Source: Lentinula raphanica (Eukaryota > Basidiomycota > Agaricomycetes > Agaricales > Omphalotaceae). Taken from it: DNA of 64,000 nucleotides. Location: positions 186,001 through 250,000 of the forward strand of contig JANVFP010000047.1 in assembly GCA_027919835.1 (NCBI GenBank). The letters are read 5' to 3'. How positions within the stretch are numbered: the first letter of the stretch is position 1; each line of letters opens with the position of its first letter. Positions 44,122 through 55,941 of this stretch are shown here, piece after piece. The position numbers and the translations under genes are program-made. The notes below the pieces were generated by a model. It made no database searches. It had not been told where the DNA came from and worked only from the letters and a program-made list of their open reading frames with translations.

Positions 44122-47100
44122 ATGTCAGATGATGGTGGATCTGAAAAATACCTTTGGGACGAGCTCTATCCTCAAGATGAAGACGTCAATGTTTACAGTG
44201 TGTTCCCCGCTTCTCTTTGGCTTTCAAACAATCTTCTCCAACGCGTATTTTCCCCTTTCGTCTTCAGATATTCCTGACGGCGATGTTTCTCTAGCGGGAT
44301 ATACTGGTGAAGAGGAAACTGGTGACGATGTCGCCTCCATTCACGGTGACATTGATAATGATGTGTCTCACCTCGGTTCAACATCTCTCTCCGAAGTAAG
44401 TCTCACCAGAGAAATTGATGTTGTCGCTCTATGCTCACCCATATGCCACCTAGCACCCAAGTTTTAGCAGTAGCTATACTGATCCTGCCTTAGAAGAAGT
44501 AATGGCCAATTTCGAATTTCCACGTATGTTCAATCCAGATGCTGGCAATATCAGTCCAGTTTATGACCCAATGATGTAGCTTCAACTGCGCCTGCGACCG
44601 AAGACTCTTCCAACTCGGCATCCAGCTCTTTAACGCTAGTGTCAGACCCAGCTGCTTCAGACTCAAGTTCAGAGGCTGCTAAGAATAGAACTTCGACAAC
44701 GACGAACTTTCTTCGCTCGATTACTGAACGTCGATCTCGGTCAGAGAATTCTGCTTCTACAAGCTCGTCCACCGTACTAGGGAAGCGTCCTGCCAGCGAA
44801 GCCTTCGTGTCAGATCATCAACGCGCCTCCAAATTACCAAGGCAAGGAACCAGTTCTCCATCTCTTGATGATCCCATAGAAGTGGTGCGTCTTTTTCATT
44901 CACGACTTCGGGATTACAATATAATGGCTCGACCCAGGCGTATTCAAAGCCCCATCAGAAATGGATAACAGATCGATCTTTGCCCTGGGGTGTAGAATGG
45001 GAAATAGCGCGACTTGTGTCTATCGGGAAAGTCGCCTATGAAAACATTACATTATCCGATCTGGATGAGTTGAAGAAAGAAGGAACCAATGCCAATGCGG
45101 CGCCGCGGGTTGAGAGACTCTTGCTGCGGAAAACCCATGAAAGCAAGTGTTCTCAATGTGATACTGTTTGGGGAATACCTAACTAACATCAACATGATAG
45201 CGAGCAATACAGTGAACGATCATCTGTTTGCCAACGAACGTCGTGCAAAGGTGAGTTTGAGGATGGGATGCAAAACGGCAGTCCATTTCATCTGTCGTGT
45301 TTCTTGCATGCCGTGTAAGAACTAGAACCTGACCAGTTGATTCCAGTTTCCTTATGATGAACTCGACCGAGAAGAGTCACTCGGTGTCGATCCTTATGCT
45401 GGTTTAGGTCTTGGCGAACATTCAGACTGGTTCGGAGGCAAGGTCGTATTTCGAGCCAAGCTAGTGCTCGTTGATTCCACCAAAAAGGCTAAGGACTTCA
45501 GAGTTGAACTTGAACGGGCAGAGCTAGGAGCGTCGTCACGGTTCTCTCGTAGATTTGGATCCAAGTCGTTCGTCCGACTAAAGATTCCAAAAAAGTTGAT
45601 CAGCTATGCCGATGATCTGATGAACTACCTACGTCGTCCTTTTATCATAGCTGGCAGAGTTTATCGTGCATTCTTGGAAAAAGAAAAAAACGTCTTTCTC
45701 TATATGACCAACGAGAGCCCAGGCGTGGGTTTTCCAGTTGATCCTATGTCCCGAAACTTGAGCTTCGAGGCTTTCCTTAATTGGCATAATCCTATTGAAC
45801 TTAACAAACGCCAGGTCAGATTCTGAATCTGCTCGCTCTGAATAATGCTGACGGTCTGATTGAATTACAGTCTGTAGCAAAGTACGCTTCCCGGTTTGCA
45901 CTGGGATTGTCTACTTCGGCGCCAGGATTGGAAATTGAACAACAAAACATCTGTTATATTGAAGATGTTGGTAGGTGTATTTATTCTTGTATATTATCGG
46001 AATGCTCATTAACTTCTGCAGTCTCTACGGATGGTTCAGACATGACCGATGGAGCTGGACTTATCAACCAAGTTGCCTTGCAGAAGCTGAATCATCGATT
46101 CCAGTGGGACATCTGGCCCACAGCGATCCAGTGTCGTATAGCGGGTGCAAAGGTACGAATGATATCATCGCCAGCTTGATATCATTGCTTGAACAAATTT
46201 CAGGGCATGTTGCTGCTTCATCCGAGTGACAATAGTCCAGACCCCCGTGTTTTCATCAGGCCGTCCATGAACAAAATCAAGTACCACCCAGACCAAGATC
46301 TTGACCATGCACAACGTGTACTGGACATTCTTCGATCGTGTCATCCTCGTTTCCGCTGCAAACTCTCCTCCGAAACGATCATCAATCTAGAAGAAAACGG
46401 AGTACCAAAGCAGGTGTTCGCAAAACTTTTAGATCAGACATTAGATACGCTGATTGCCTCTCTTACAACTTGGACAACTGATGAAGACATGGCGGAGCTA
46501 TGGTTGACTTTATCTCACCTTGGCGGTGTATCTGCTGCACGTTCGGCGCGAAAAAGAACTGGCCTGGCTCGAGTACACGGGTATTCTGAGCGTGATGCCC
46601 AAGAAAACGATGACGAAGATGGGCTTGACGAAGCTGACGATGAACCAGGATCTACTGCGTGGTGGAACGATGAGGTATCTGGGCAACCCTCCTCTCTTGA
46701 AGAAACTGTCATGCGTTTCATAGACGGTGGCTTCAAGCCAGAGAGTTGCCCTGTAATGCGAGACAAGTTGAAGCGCATTCTGATTGTGCAAATAGGCAAT
46801 CATGTAGACAATTTCCGAATTGAAGTGCCCATGTCCTTTACTGCTTTCATTCTTCCAGGTTCGTGTATACCTTTTTTCGGACGTTACCCCGGTGCTGAAG
46901 TGTAACTTACAGATCCCGAAAATGTACTTGAAGAGGGGGAAGTCTACTTCAAAAGCTCGCGTCGAGATATTCTACTCGAAGATGGTCGATACACGGACGT
47001 CCTAACCGGTCCTGTGGTAGTCACTCGGCATCCTTGTAAACTTCCGACAGATGCGCAGAAATGGCATGCAGTCGACGATCGTCCAGAGTTGCGGCAATAT

Positions 47101-48373
47101 ACCGATGTCTTGATTCTCTCAACCAAAGGCCGTCGTCGTGCAGCAGATTGGCTTGGAGGAGGTAAGTGAACACAACTTGAAAAGCTCATAATCACATCAT
47201 GGTGAAACTGGGACTAGGTGATTACGATGGCGACAAGGCTCTATGCATTTACCAGCCAGAAATCGTGAATTCGTTCGAAAATGCCGATCCCCAGTATGGT
47301 GATCCCCGGGAGGACATCAAAACCCAGTGCTTCTCCAAACATACTGAAACGGTCGCTGAACTGCTGGCTCGTACGCCTGATCCTTCCGAGGTTCCTATGG
47401 CACGATTGCATGCTCTGCAGGAGTACCTGCTAGGAGGTATCAAGGTTGCTTCCCTCGTTGGTCAGGCATCCAACATGCATGATTATCTCATCTATATGCA
47501 TGGGCTGAAACACCCAGAGACTATTCGTTTGGCGCATATGTAAGCACTGTACTCCATCTTGACTGGAATTGATGTAGATTTAACTCCTCATCCCTCAGTT
47601 TTTGTCATACTCTCGATGGACTAAAGACCGGCCTGAAGATCAGGCCTGAAATATGGAGACGCGACACCTCTCGTTACGACAACGGACCCATGACCTGGAA
47701 AGAGTCTGATACTAAAGGCAAGAGAAAGAATACACTCAACACTGCTCGTATGGACAACAAACTCATTGAGCGGCCGGCTCATCTCAAACCGTTCATCATG
47801 GACAGACTTCGGAAACATGCGAAGGGGAAAGGGGATAAGGAAAGAATCAACCTGGATGAGAAGTACGACTTGTTCAACGTGGCCCTCGATGAAGAGCTAG
47901 CAGCACCATGGAAAGAACAGCTGGCCCTCGCCGAGAGATTCAAGAAGGAGACAGGATGCGATCGAATGCTGAATGATCTGGAGCAGATCAAGAAACACGT
48001 CCACAAGATGTGGGATATCCATAGGAAGGAATTAGCGCTAGGCCCGCAAAAAGCCATTACCTTCACCGAACTGGCGATCGAAACTCGACAGGACATCCTT
48101 CGGAGACTTTCTCAAAAATTTGCGAGCGAACCGGAGGAAAGAACGTTGCTCATGCCTCACGATCAGATTCTACGGGTGAAGGCCTCATACGCGTACCTCT
48201 ATGACTTTACCCAGTCACGCAAGAAATGGACGCGGTTTCCGTGGGATGTGTCTATGCGGGAGCTGACTGCGATTAAAGCTAAAGCCACTGGGCGTTCGCA
48301 AACGGTGACGGCTGATTTCTATGAGAGAATGACATTGAAAAGATCTCGCTGGGGTTCGTCTTGCTCTTCTTGA
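44122..48373 (+). CDS. RDP1: RNA-dependent RNA polymerase of the QDE-1/eukaryotic RdRP family
   Basis: Cellular RdRPs make double-stranded RNA for Dicer in RNA silencing. The start at 44122 gives MSDDGGSEKYLWDELYPQDE. The N-terminal region is acidic and Ser-rich, then comes a domain with WITDRSLPWGVEWEIARLVS and LDPYAGLGLGEHSDWFGGK, next FVRLKIPKKLISYADDLMNY and IIAGRVYRAFLEKEKNVFLY. The catalytic loop is D-Y-D-G-D at 47220-47234, preceded by WLGG|G and followed by KALCIYQPEIV, the QDE-1 form of DxDGD. Around it are YLLGGIKVASLVGQASNMHD and FCHTLDGLKTGLKIRPEIWR. The C-terminus is helical and basic. More than ten short introns; the joins between 46900 and 47650 are read by eye. All three catalytic Asp are present, so it should be active. 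Confidence 0.93.
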
Positions 48374-48646
48374 CATATCCGGGAAATTTGTTCTAATTCC
48401 TTGACTAGGGCATTGAAACTTGATCGACTGGAACCCGCTGCACACTTTTACAGAAGTTATTACTATTTTTTGGAGCTTGTATAAATAGATTGGCCTTGTA
48501 CATACTACGTCCTAGCAATCCTGTTGTCAAAGAAATCGACATTGATGTCATAAGAATGTGCTCGGTGGGGAAAGCGTTGAGGCCACACTGATCTGAAGCC
48601 GTCTGAGCATCTGAGGGCGATAGGCGCCCATTGAACGCGCTTCTTA

Positions 48647-49437
48647 ATGATCAACTACATCCTGCTCGTCTCTCGGCAAGGCGTGTTTCATTGCCTCTCA
48701 ACCAAAACCCTCTATTGACGTTTGAGCTCGTACAGGAAAAGTTCGTCTTGCGAAATGGTTCACGACACTGCCTCCGAAGACGAAAGCCAAGATTGTTAAA
48801 GATGTTACACAGCTTGTGTTGGCTCGGAGAACGAGAATGTGCAATTTCCTAGAATATAAAGGTGTGTGTGTGCCAATACGAGGATGGATTGATATACTGA
48901 TTGATGTATGCTGTAGATTCGAAAGTTGTATACAGGCGATACGCATCGTTGTTCTTTGTGACGGGTATCAGCTCTGGTGACAATGAGCTTATAACGCTGG
49001 AGATCATTCACAGATACGTGGAAGTCCTCGATCGCTACTTTGGAAATGTAAGTCACTAGTGCTGGAATAGGGCTTGCTCATACTGATGTCTGCTTCAGGT
49101 CTGCGAACTCGACTTGTAAGGCTGTGAAGGTAAACAGCCTAGGTTTCGATCTGACTATCATTCTTTACAGGATCTTCAACTTCCAAAAGGCATATGCTGT
49201 AGGTGCTTGTAATGTGATAGCTGTTCAAGGCGCTAATAAGTTGTAGATACTGGATGAACTGATTATTGCTGGAGAGCTTCAAGAATCATCCAAGAAATCT
49301 GTGCTGCGGGTGGTAGGTGCGATTCCAATGTTGCCATAGTTGACTAACTTGTACTGTAGGTCACTCAATCCGACAGCGTTGAAGAGCAGGAAAACTCGGA
49401 CGACATGATGGCAAGACTGGGCTCAAGAAGCGGTTAG
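48647..49437 (+). CDS. APS1: AP-1 clathrin adaptor sigma subunit
   Basis: This small subunit of the AP-1 complex works in trans-Golgi/endosome clathrin traffic. Exon 1 (48647-48680, [11 protein letters not shown]) joins [19 protein letters not shown], then [99 protein letters not shown], ending MARLGSRSG. The frame only works if the first intron (48681-48735) begins with GC, not GT: ...CAAG|GCGTGT...ACAG. GC-AG introns are known but rare in fungi. Five further introns are GT-AG. Family length and order match exactly. Confidence 0.94.
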
Positions 49438-49608
49438 AATTTCTGAAAATCTCTTTCTGTGACACACTCTTAGATGAATTTCTGTTTTATGAGGGCCGAT
49501 GATAGGATAGTGTAGAAAAATAAATTATAACACGTTTTGCCGATTGAAATATTATGTTGCCGGCTGCAACTCTTTCTCTGTTCCGTCATCTGAGTTCAAG
49601 TTTTGAGG

Positions 49609-51731
49609 ATGACTGGTCGTAATAAGCAAGTTGCTTTGGCTCTCCCTTCTTCTTCTACTCCTTCCATGAATCCAAAAATCCCTGGCTTTCTTCAAAAACT
49701 TTACACGTCCGTCTTCTCTTCATCCATCACGTCCCCTTCTTTGATCCCTCTCTAGACTCGTAAGCGACCCAGAAACCGACGATGTCATCTGCTGGTCAGA
49801 AGCTGGAGATTCTTTCTTTGGTAGCCAGTCTCTGCTCTCTCTCTTTTCCTAGTCCTAATCTCTTCCATTCCTCTAGTTCTCGATCATGCACGTCTCGCCA
49901 CTGAACGCTTAGGAGCCTTCTTCAAACACAACAAGTTTGCATCGTTCGTCCGGCAGCTGAACATGTACGGTTTCCACAAAATTCCGCATCTCCAGCAGGG
50001 GGCATTGAGAAGCAATTCAGAAGCAGAATATTCTCAGTTCGCACATCCTGACTTTCATCGAGGTCAAGAGGAACGTCTGGCCCTCATCGAACGAAAGAAG
50101 CAGTCAACCATCCATCCCAAAGAACAGGGCGTCGTCGATTTTCCTACCGTTCCACCTCAGCTTGTCCCTCAACCTCTGGCTCCTGATCATTCAACCGGTC
50201 AACCGTTGGATATCCATGCGGTCATAAACGGCATCGCTGCTATTCGACGACACCAGGCTAATATATCTACCGAGCTAAACGAACTGAAGCGTTCAAACCA
50301 ATTGCTCTGGCAGGAGTCCATGGAAGCTCGTACCCGTCATCAGAAACAGCAAGACACCATCAACCGCATCATCAAATTCCTCGCTGGTGTGTTTAGTCAC
50401 CAGGCCGGTGCCACTAAAGAGAAGGAAAGAGGATCCTCACCCCATCCTGTCGTACGAAGCTCACGGTTGATGATTGAGGATAAAAAAAGAGAGCCTGTTC
50501 CCAAGGTCGGCATTGTAGAGGTGAGGGACGAAGAAGCTGGTAGTCCCATATCTCGGGCTGAATCTCCGGGTATGCGAAATATTTTTATGATACTCGCGTA
50601 CTGACCATGATTTCTGATCTTTCAGGTGCTTCTTTCACAGTCGAGACCCCTGGCTCAACTTCCCAAATGACGTCTTCCTATCCTTCCCCTGCTACCGAGA
50701 TCTCTTCCTTCACCGCTACCAACCCTCCTTTTGATTTGACATATCCTCCTTTTGACTCCCAGTCGAAACCTACTGCCCCATCATCTGGCTCGTCCACGTC
50801 CACGTCTTCACACAACAACGCTGATGCCGATACTACCATTGTCTCGACCCAACCCGGATATCCTGGTACAGAGTTAATGCAACAAACCGAGAATAATTTG
50901 CCCTCCTTCTCACCATCCCGATCTCCTGCGCTCGATGATCGAATACAGACTGCTCTCAGCTGTTTAACTCCAGCAGATCTCCATCAATTGTTCGCTGCTC
51001 TGAATTCGCAACAAGGTTTTCCTACCGATCAAGTAGACCTTGACTCGCTCCAGCAAGGTCTACAACAGCAACACCAGAATCAGCTTCCTGCATCCCTGCC
51101 CCCACCGCAATCTCAATCACTCGCTCCGTTTAATTTTTCCACAACTCCTCAGCCTCCTTCACAGTCTTCACCCAGCCTGAACGATGTTAATGGTCTGATT
51201 ACTTTCGATGATGTGCCCTACCTCGAGCAATGGAAGCAAGCGTCTGATATTGAGCAAGAAGTCGACCAAATAAATAGTGGGATTGATGAGCTGATTCAGG
51301 ATCTCGGGATTGACCCGAATGCTATTGCTAATGCGGAAAACACTCAGGCCAATGGAGGAGAGCTTGATACGTCTATTCTTAATACGGATTCTCTCCCTTC
51401 TATGTCTGACTCGGTATCTAACGACGAGCTGTTCAACTCTTTCTTCAATCCTTTCCCTTCACCCGGGATCAACACCACTGACGGGAACTCGATGGGAACG
51501 GGAACTGCGATGGACCTGGGTTCTGTCAATCCTGGAGTGTCGTTTGAGACTTCTCCTGCATCGACTGCTACCCCCAGTACCCCAGGGGAGCTGCCGTTCA
51601 CTGGATCAATCAAATTCGATAGCCAGCCAGCTGCGAACACGCGGGCACAGAAACGGAAATCAGATGCTGGCGGGGAGGTAGCAACGAAGGTGGCTTCGAA
51701 TCCGAAGAGTAAGAAGCGTAAAGACAAGTAG
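49609..51731 (+). CDS. HSF1: Heat shock factor (HSF)-type transcription factor
   Basis: HSF proteins bind trimeric nGAAn sites and drive heat-shock genes. Exons: 49609 start (MTGRNKQVALALPS), then IPGFLQKLYTLVSDPETDDV, ICWSEAGDSFFVLDHARLAT, then LGAFFKHNKFASFVRQLNMY and GFHKIPHLQQGALRS. This is the whole winged-helix DNA-binding domain with the recognition helix (SFVRQLNMYGF). A basic stretch, then a predicted coiled-coil oligomerisation region (AIRRHQANISTELNELKRSN and QKQQDTINRIIKFLAGVFSH) follow. The second half is Ser/Pro/Gln-rich and acidic, activation-domain-like, with a nuclear-localisation-like C-terminus (PKSKKRKDK). About four introns. Whether this is the sole HSF cannot be told here. 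Confidence 0.92.
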
Positions 51732-52497
51732 GATTGTCGGTTTGTGTCCTGTGCTGAAGAGTGGATCTTTTTTTCTTCTTCCGGGTTGTGGTTTTTTTCC
51801 TTCAAGTTGTGTTTGATCTACGCCCCCCAATCATCCCCATCCCCCGACTTGCTGTACAACATCTTTATGTAGCCTTTCCTATCGTTGCCAACTTGTGTTC
51901 ACATCTTACCATTCACTCAACCACCCTCGACTGCTACGCTTGATCCTGCTCGTTCCTTCCCCTCGGTGTTGTGTGTCTTACGTTTTATCGATCTTTAAAA
52001 TATAGTAGTAAAATGTAGAATTTGTACAACTATCAAGTAACTTAATCATACACGATCTTAGCACATTAGTACCAGCGGTTGCGGATGCCCACTGCTATAC
52101 GAAGAACCGTCCGTCCGAATATTGGTGCACTACCCGGGCACTGCCCCTCTACGAGGATCTAACGAATTGATCGCTGTTGCCACCGGTGACATTACTTGTA
52201 TCAACTACAATGCTCTGACTCAAGTCTCGGACTGCAGCATCAAGACGAACAGCATGAATCGTCGTTTGATTTCCGACATGTATTGGCTGCGATACTTTTG
52301 ATTACTGATGTACTCTTCCGCAACTGTGAAAAATAATGCTGCATAGCGCATGCTAGCCTGAAGATAGGTATAGATGTGAAATAAATAGTGAACTAGATAA
52401 AGGTAAGAGAAAGATGAAAAGATAGATAAATGAACGGACGCCATTCAGCATGAGAAGAGCTCAGAGCACGTAAACGAGACAGAAAGAGGTTATACCA
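51732..52497. other. Convergent 3' intergenic region
   Basis: HSF and the arrestin gene end here. The left part is T-rich and the right part moderately AT-rich. Short frames of 60-74 codons have no family resemblance. No repeat or RNA gene recognised. Confidence 0.4.
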
Positions 52498-55400
52498 TTA
52501 ATTCGAATGTGGAAGCGAAGAAGGCACACCAAGCTTTGAATTCATCCCTCCTTCGAATCCAGAGGCAAACGGTGTGAACGGATGCATATCCAATGCAGAG
52601 GCGGCACCTGCAGAATTCTTGCGAGAAATAGACCCGCCAGGAATAGGATAGCTATCGATATCAGGAATGGGAAGTCCCGAGTTCACATATCGTGAGACTC
52701 GGGCATCCTCCTCTTGTGTTTCTTGGATATAGGCAGCCGGTGGTTTTGGTGCCAAAGGTGGAGGCGCGGGAGGGGGAGTGAAGTTCGATCTGGACGGCGA
52801 AGGAGTGGACGGGCCCGCAGGTGCTCCATTTGTATAACCATTGATGTGGTTGTAGCCGTTGATCTGAGGCGGAGGGTTCATGGGAGGAGGAGTAGTGTGA
52901 GACCGACCCGAATCTTCTGCCTCGAAACGGGCGCGTAGCATGGCCTTTTCTTCTGCTGCGGTGAGAACACGTCCGGACGTGGACGATGGGAGAGCAGGAG
53001 TGGGCCGGCCTTTCAGTTGAACTGGCGAAGCTTGGCGCGGAGGCTGCGAAGCTGAACTGGCCGCTGCTCGAGCTTGAGCATCCTGCATCTCAAACTTCCT
53101 ACGAAGCATCTCCTTCTCTGCGATGGCACTCTGGATGATGGTGCCAGTCATTGGCTGGGGTTGACTATCTTCTGTGTATGCGGGCACGTTCTCAACGGAA
53201 GGTCGTTGTGCGGCGGCGGCAGCGGCATCCCGAGCCTCGTATTCACGACGCAGTCGTTCCTTCTCTGCAAGTTGAGTGCGAGCGTCAACTATGGGTACTG
53301 AGGCTTCGAACGACGGAGGAAGATCGTTTGCAGCAGGCGGAGGTGCGAAAGCAGTGGATGACGAGGACGAGCCTATGTCATCAGTTCCTCCAAGCTGCGT
53401 TCTCTGAACGGCACGTTTCGCCTCTTCATATCGTCGAAGTGCAGCTTTCTCTTCCTCTGCGCTGGGATACTGAGGCATTCCTGCTGTAGATGAGGACACA
53501 GCTGGTCGGTTGTCTGCAGGCGGAGGGGATACCGAATATGCATCTAGCCCCTGAGCCTTTCTGGCGGCTTCCTGTGCTTTGTGGAACAACCGAGTTTTCT
53601 CCTCTTCCGCTGAAAGCCAACCAGCATTTTTAGCTGCAACTGGAGTCGGGTTGACGGCAGGAGTGGTAGTAGGCTGAGATAAAATATAAGTAAGCCAATG
53701 GAAAAGCTACGTTTATCAAAAGTCTCACTGCAGTGGTTTGCGCCATTGCTCCCGCTTGCGTTGCTTCTACTTTTGCCTTGGCACGCTCATAGAGAGCCTT
53801 TTTTTCTTCTTCCGCACTGAGCCATTTGTTCGGTGTCGGTGTGGTGGCCTTTCGAGTTTGTTGGCTCGGAGTATTAGCAACAGATCGGTTGGCATTGGAG
53901 GCACTAGTGCCGGAAGAACTTGATCCAACTGCGGCCGCTGGTTTATTGTAATCGTCCATCGAACTGACAGTGGTGTTCGGTTTAGATCCGCCTGTGTGGT
54001 ATCCCAGCTCATCTACTTTAGACGAAATATCTGAGGTGCCGTTGACTGTATTCATGGTTGATTGTGGGATGCTTCTGCTGGAGGTAGTGGGCCGCTCGAT
54101 GGTCATAGTAGGTCGAGCGGGTTGACTAGCCGCTGAATCACCATTGTTGATCCCGGGTAGAAGAGATAAACCAGGGGCAGGACCAATTCGCCGAATAGCT
54201 TCATGTGAAACGTTCCTGGATGAACATTGAATTCTAGATTTTGAGCGTCAGGTTTTCAGATACACGTACCTCTGCCAATTAGAAAGAACGACCGGCAAGT
54301 CCATTACCAGTGGTTGACCAGTACCTAGAAGAGCTTTCACGCTGAGGACATAGGTGATATCAATATGCCTTGCAGTGTTCAATGTCGTGGTTGTGTGATT
54401 TTGAGAGACCGAACAGGTGAGCTCGGCCTTTTGAACCATACCGCCATACAGACTGAAGTTCACAGGCAAACGGGTCTCAGCGACTACGGCAACGCGGACT
54501 TGGGGTACGCTTTTCTTGCCCGAAGTGTACGGACCCGCCCGAAAGATGGTCGACTCTTTCAATGTTAGTTCAAACCCACGGAGTAGGATAGTATGGAGGC
54601 TGTCCGATTTGAGAGTGGCCATGACTGAGATTCGATCCCCAGGTCCATAACAAGTATGGTTCCGCTCGACAGTGAGCGTAACACCTTCATGTGTGATCTG
54701 TCTGGTTTCTGGTTGACAATAGACTGGCCAGGTAGAATGCAGTTCGTGCTTGTCAATGATGATAGCCGTCTGAGTGGATACGACATTCGACTTTCTTCTC
54801 CTCAGGAAGCCTCTGCGAACGTCTCAATCGATGAAAGCTCATCGGAAGAGCGCCATTATCACGCACTTTTTACCCTTGATACAGACACTTGCTAACAATT
54901 CGTATTTGATCCCAGCTGTGTAGGTAGTAAGGTGAGGTTATGATCAACAGCGCGCGTATGAATGTGAAAATCACCTCGACTCTCTAACGCGATACTGGGA
55001 GGTACGGATTCGGGTATCCGTATCTGAAACGGGAAATCTTGCTACAACGGGAGACGATCAATGGTGAGAAACAGTGACGGTTGCACAACGACCTGGAAAC
55101 GCACCGAGCGTAGTATTCCGTATTCGTCACTGGCAGTCCAGATAGTGACCGGACTGGGTCCGACAAAATCATAGAAGGTATTCTGCATTCCACCACCAGG
55201 CAACGTTTCGACTTTGCGCAGCTCCACGCGTACCCACTTTGCCTTGACACCTTGAGAACCTGCACGAACTTCGATGGCCTGTATATCGTGTCAATATAGA
55301 GCTTTGAATGGTAATGAAGACACGCACTCCTTTCACAGCAGCCTGAGGACGGTCTGCAGCGCCCGGAGGTATACCAGGATATCCTGCAGAACCCATATAT

Positions 55401-55569
55401 GTGTTTGATTCAAAAAGACGGAGCGACAGTTAGAAATATACCATGGACGAAATCGACGTTTGGAGGAGGCCGTAATGTACTATATGGGATGATAGAGCAT
55501 GCATGTGGAGAATTAAGATTCAGATAATGAAGAAGAACAAACGACATACAGTTTAACCTGGCTCGACAT
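52498..55569 (-). CDS. Arrestin-domain protein with a C-terminal tail of repeated AEEEK helices
   Basis: The start is ATG at 55567-55569. Short first exons read MSSQVKLTLRPPPNVDFVHG and YPGIPPGAADRPQAAVKG, then the arrestin-like sandwich: KAKWVRVELRKVETLPGGG, DFPFQIRIPESVPPSIALES, TLTVERNHTCYGPGDRISV, LLRGFELTLKESTIFRAGPY and PLVMDLPVVLSNWQR. This matches fungal alpha-arrestin-like adaptors, which recruit ubiquitin ligases to membrane proteins. After a low-complexity linker the tail repeats a motif AEEEKxxLxxxYExAK six times (about 53745-53830, 53545-53620, 53400-53475, 53250-53300, 53070-53140, 52905-52965), for example WLSAEEEKKALYERAKAK. The end is Pro-rich (PPPAPPPLAPKPPAAY). No PPxY motif was found with certainty. 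About ten introns. Confidence 0.88.
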
Positions 55570-55941
55570 CAGTGCCCAGTAGACGGAGAGAGAAGAAAAT
55601 TAAAGGAGAGCTATGTAGGAAAGTAGAAATACAAGTTTGAAGGCCTCACCCCTGGAACACCGCCCTTCCCTCTACATTAACCCTCATTACGTAAGGTCCG
55701 CTCCGGTAACACGGTCCCGAAAACAAACATTTTCCACCTCAAAAATCAGAGAAAACATGCGAGGTATTGCGCTGGATGATGAGCAGATATCTCATTCAAG
55801 TACAACGTATCTACTTACTCAAACTCACAGGAAGAATGTTGTTCAAAATGGAAAAATCTCGATGAAAAGTACCGTGCACGTGATCCATGTGTGAGTAGCG
55901 CTTGGTTTCGTTTTGCCGCCCAAAACTTAGCTGCTCCTTCC
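55570..55941. promoter_or_regulatory. Divergent promoter region, arrestin gene / SF3B2
   Basis: The two genes start outward from this 372-bp stretch. A plus-strand frame of 85 codons (55637-55894) ends before the SF3B2 start and looks unlike a protein domain. No motif is strong enough to name. Confidence 0.4.
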
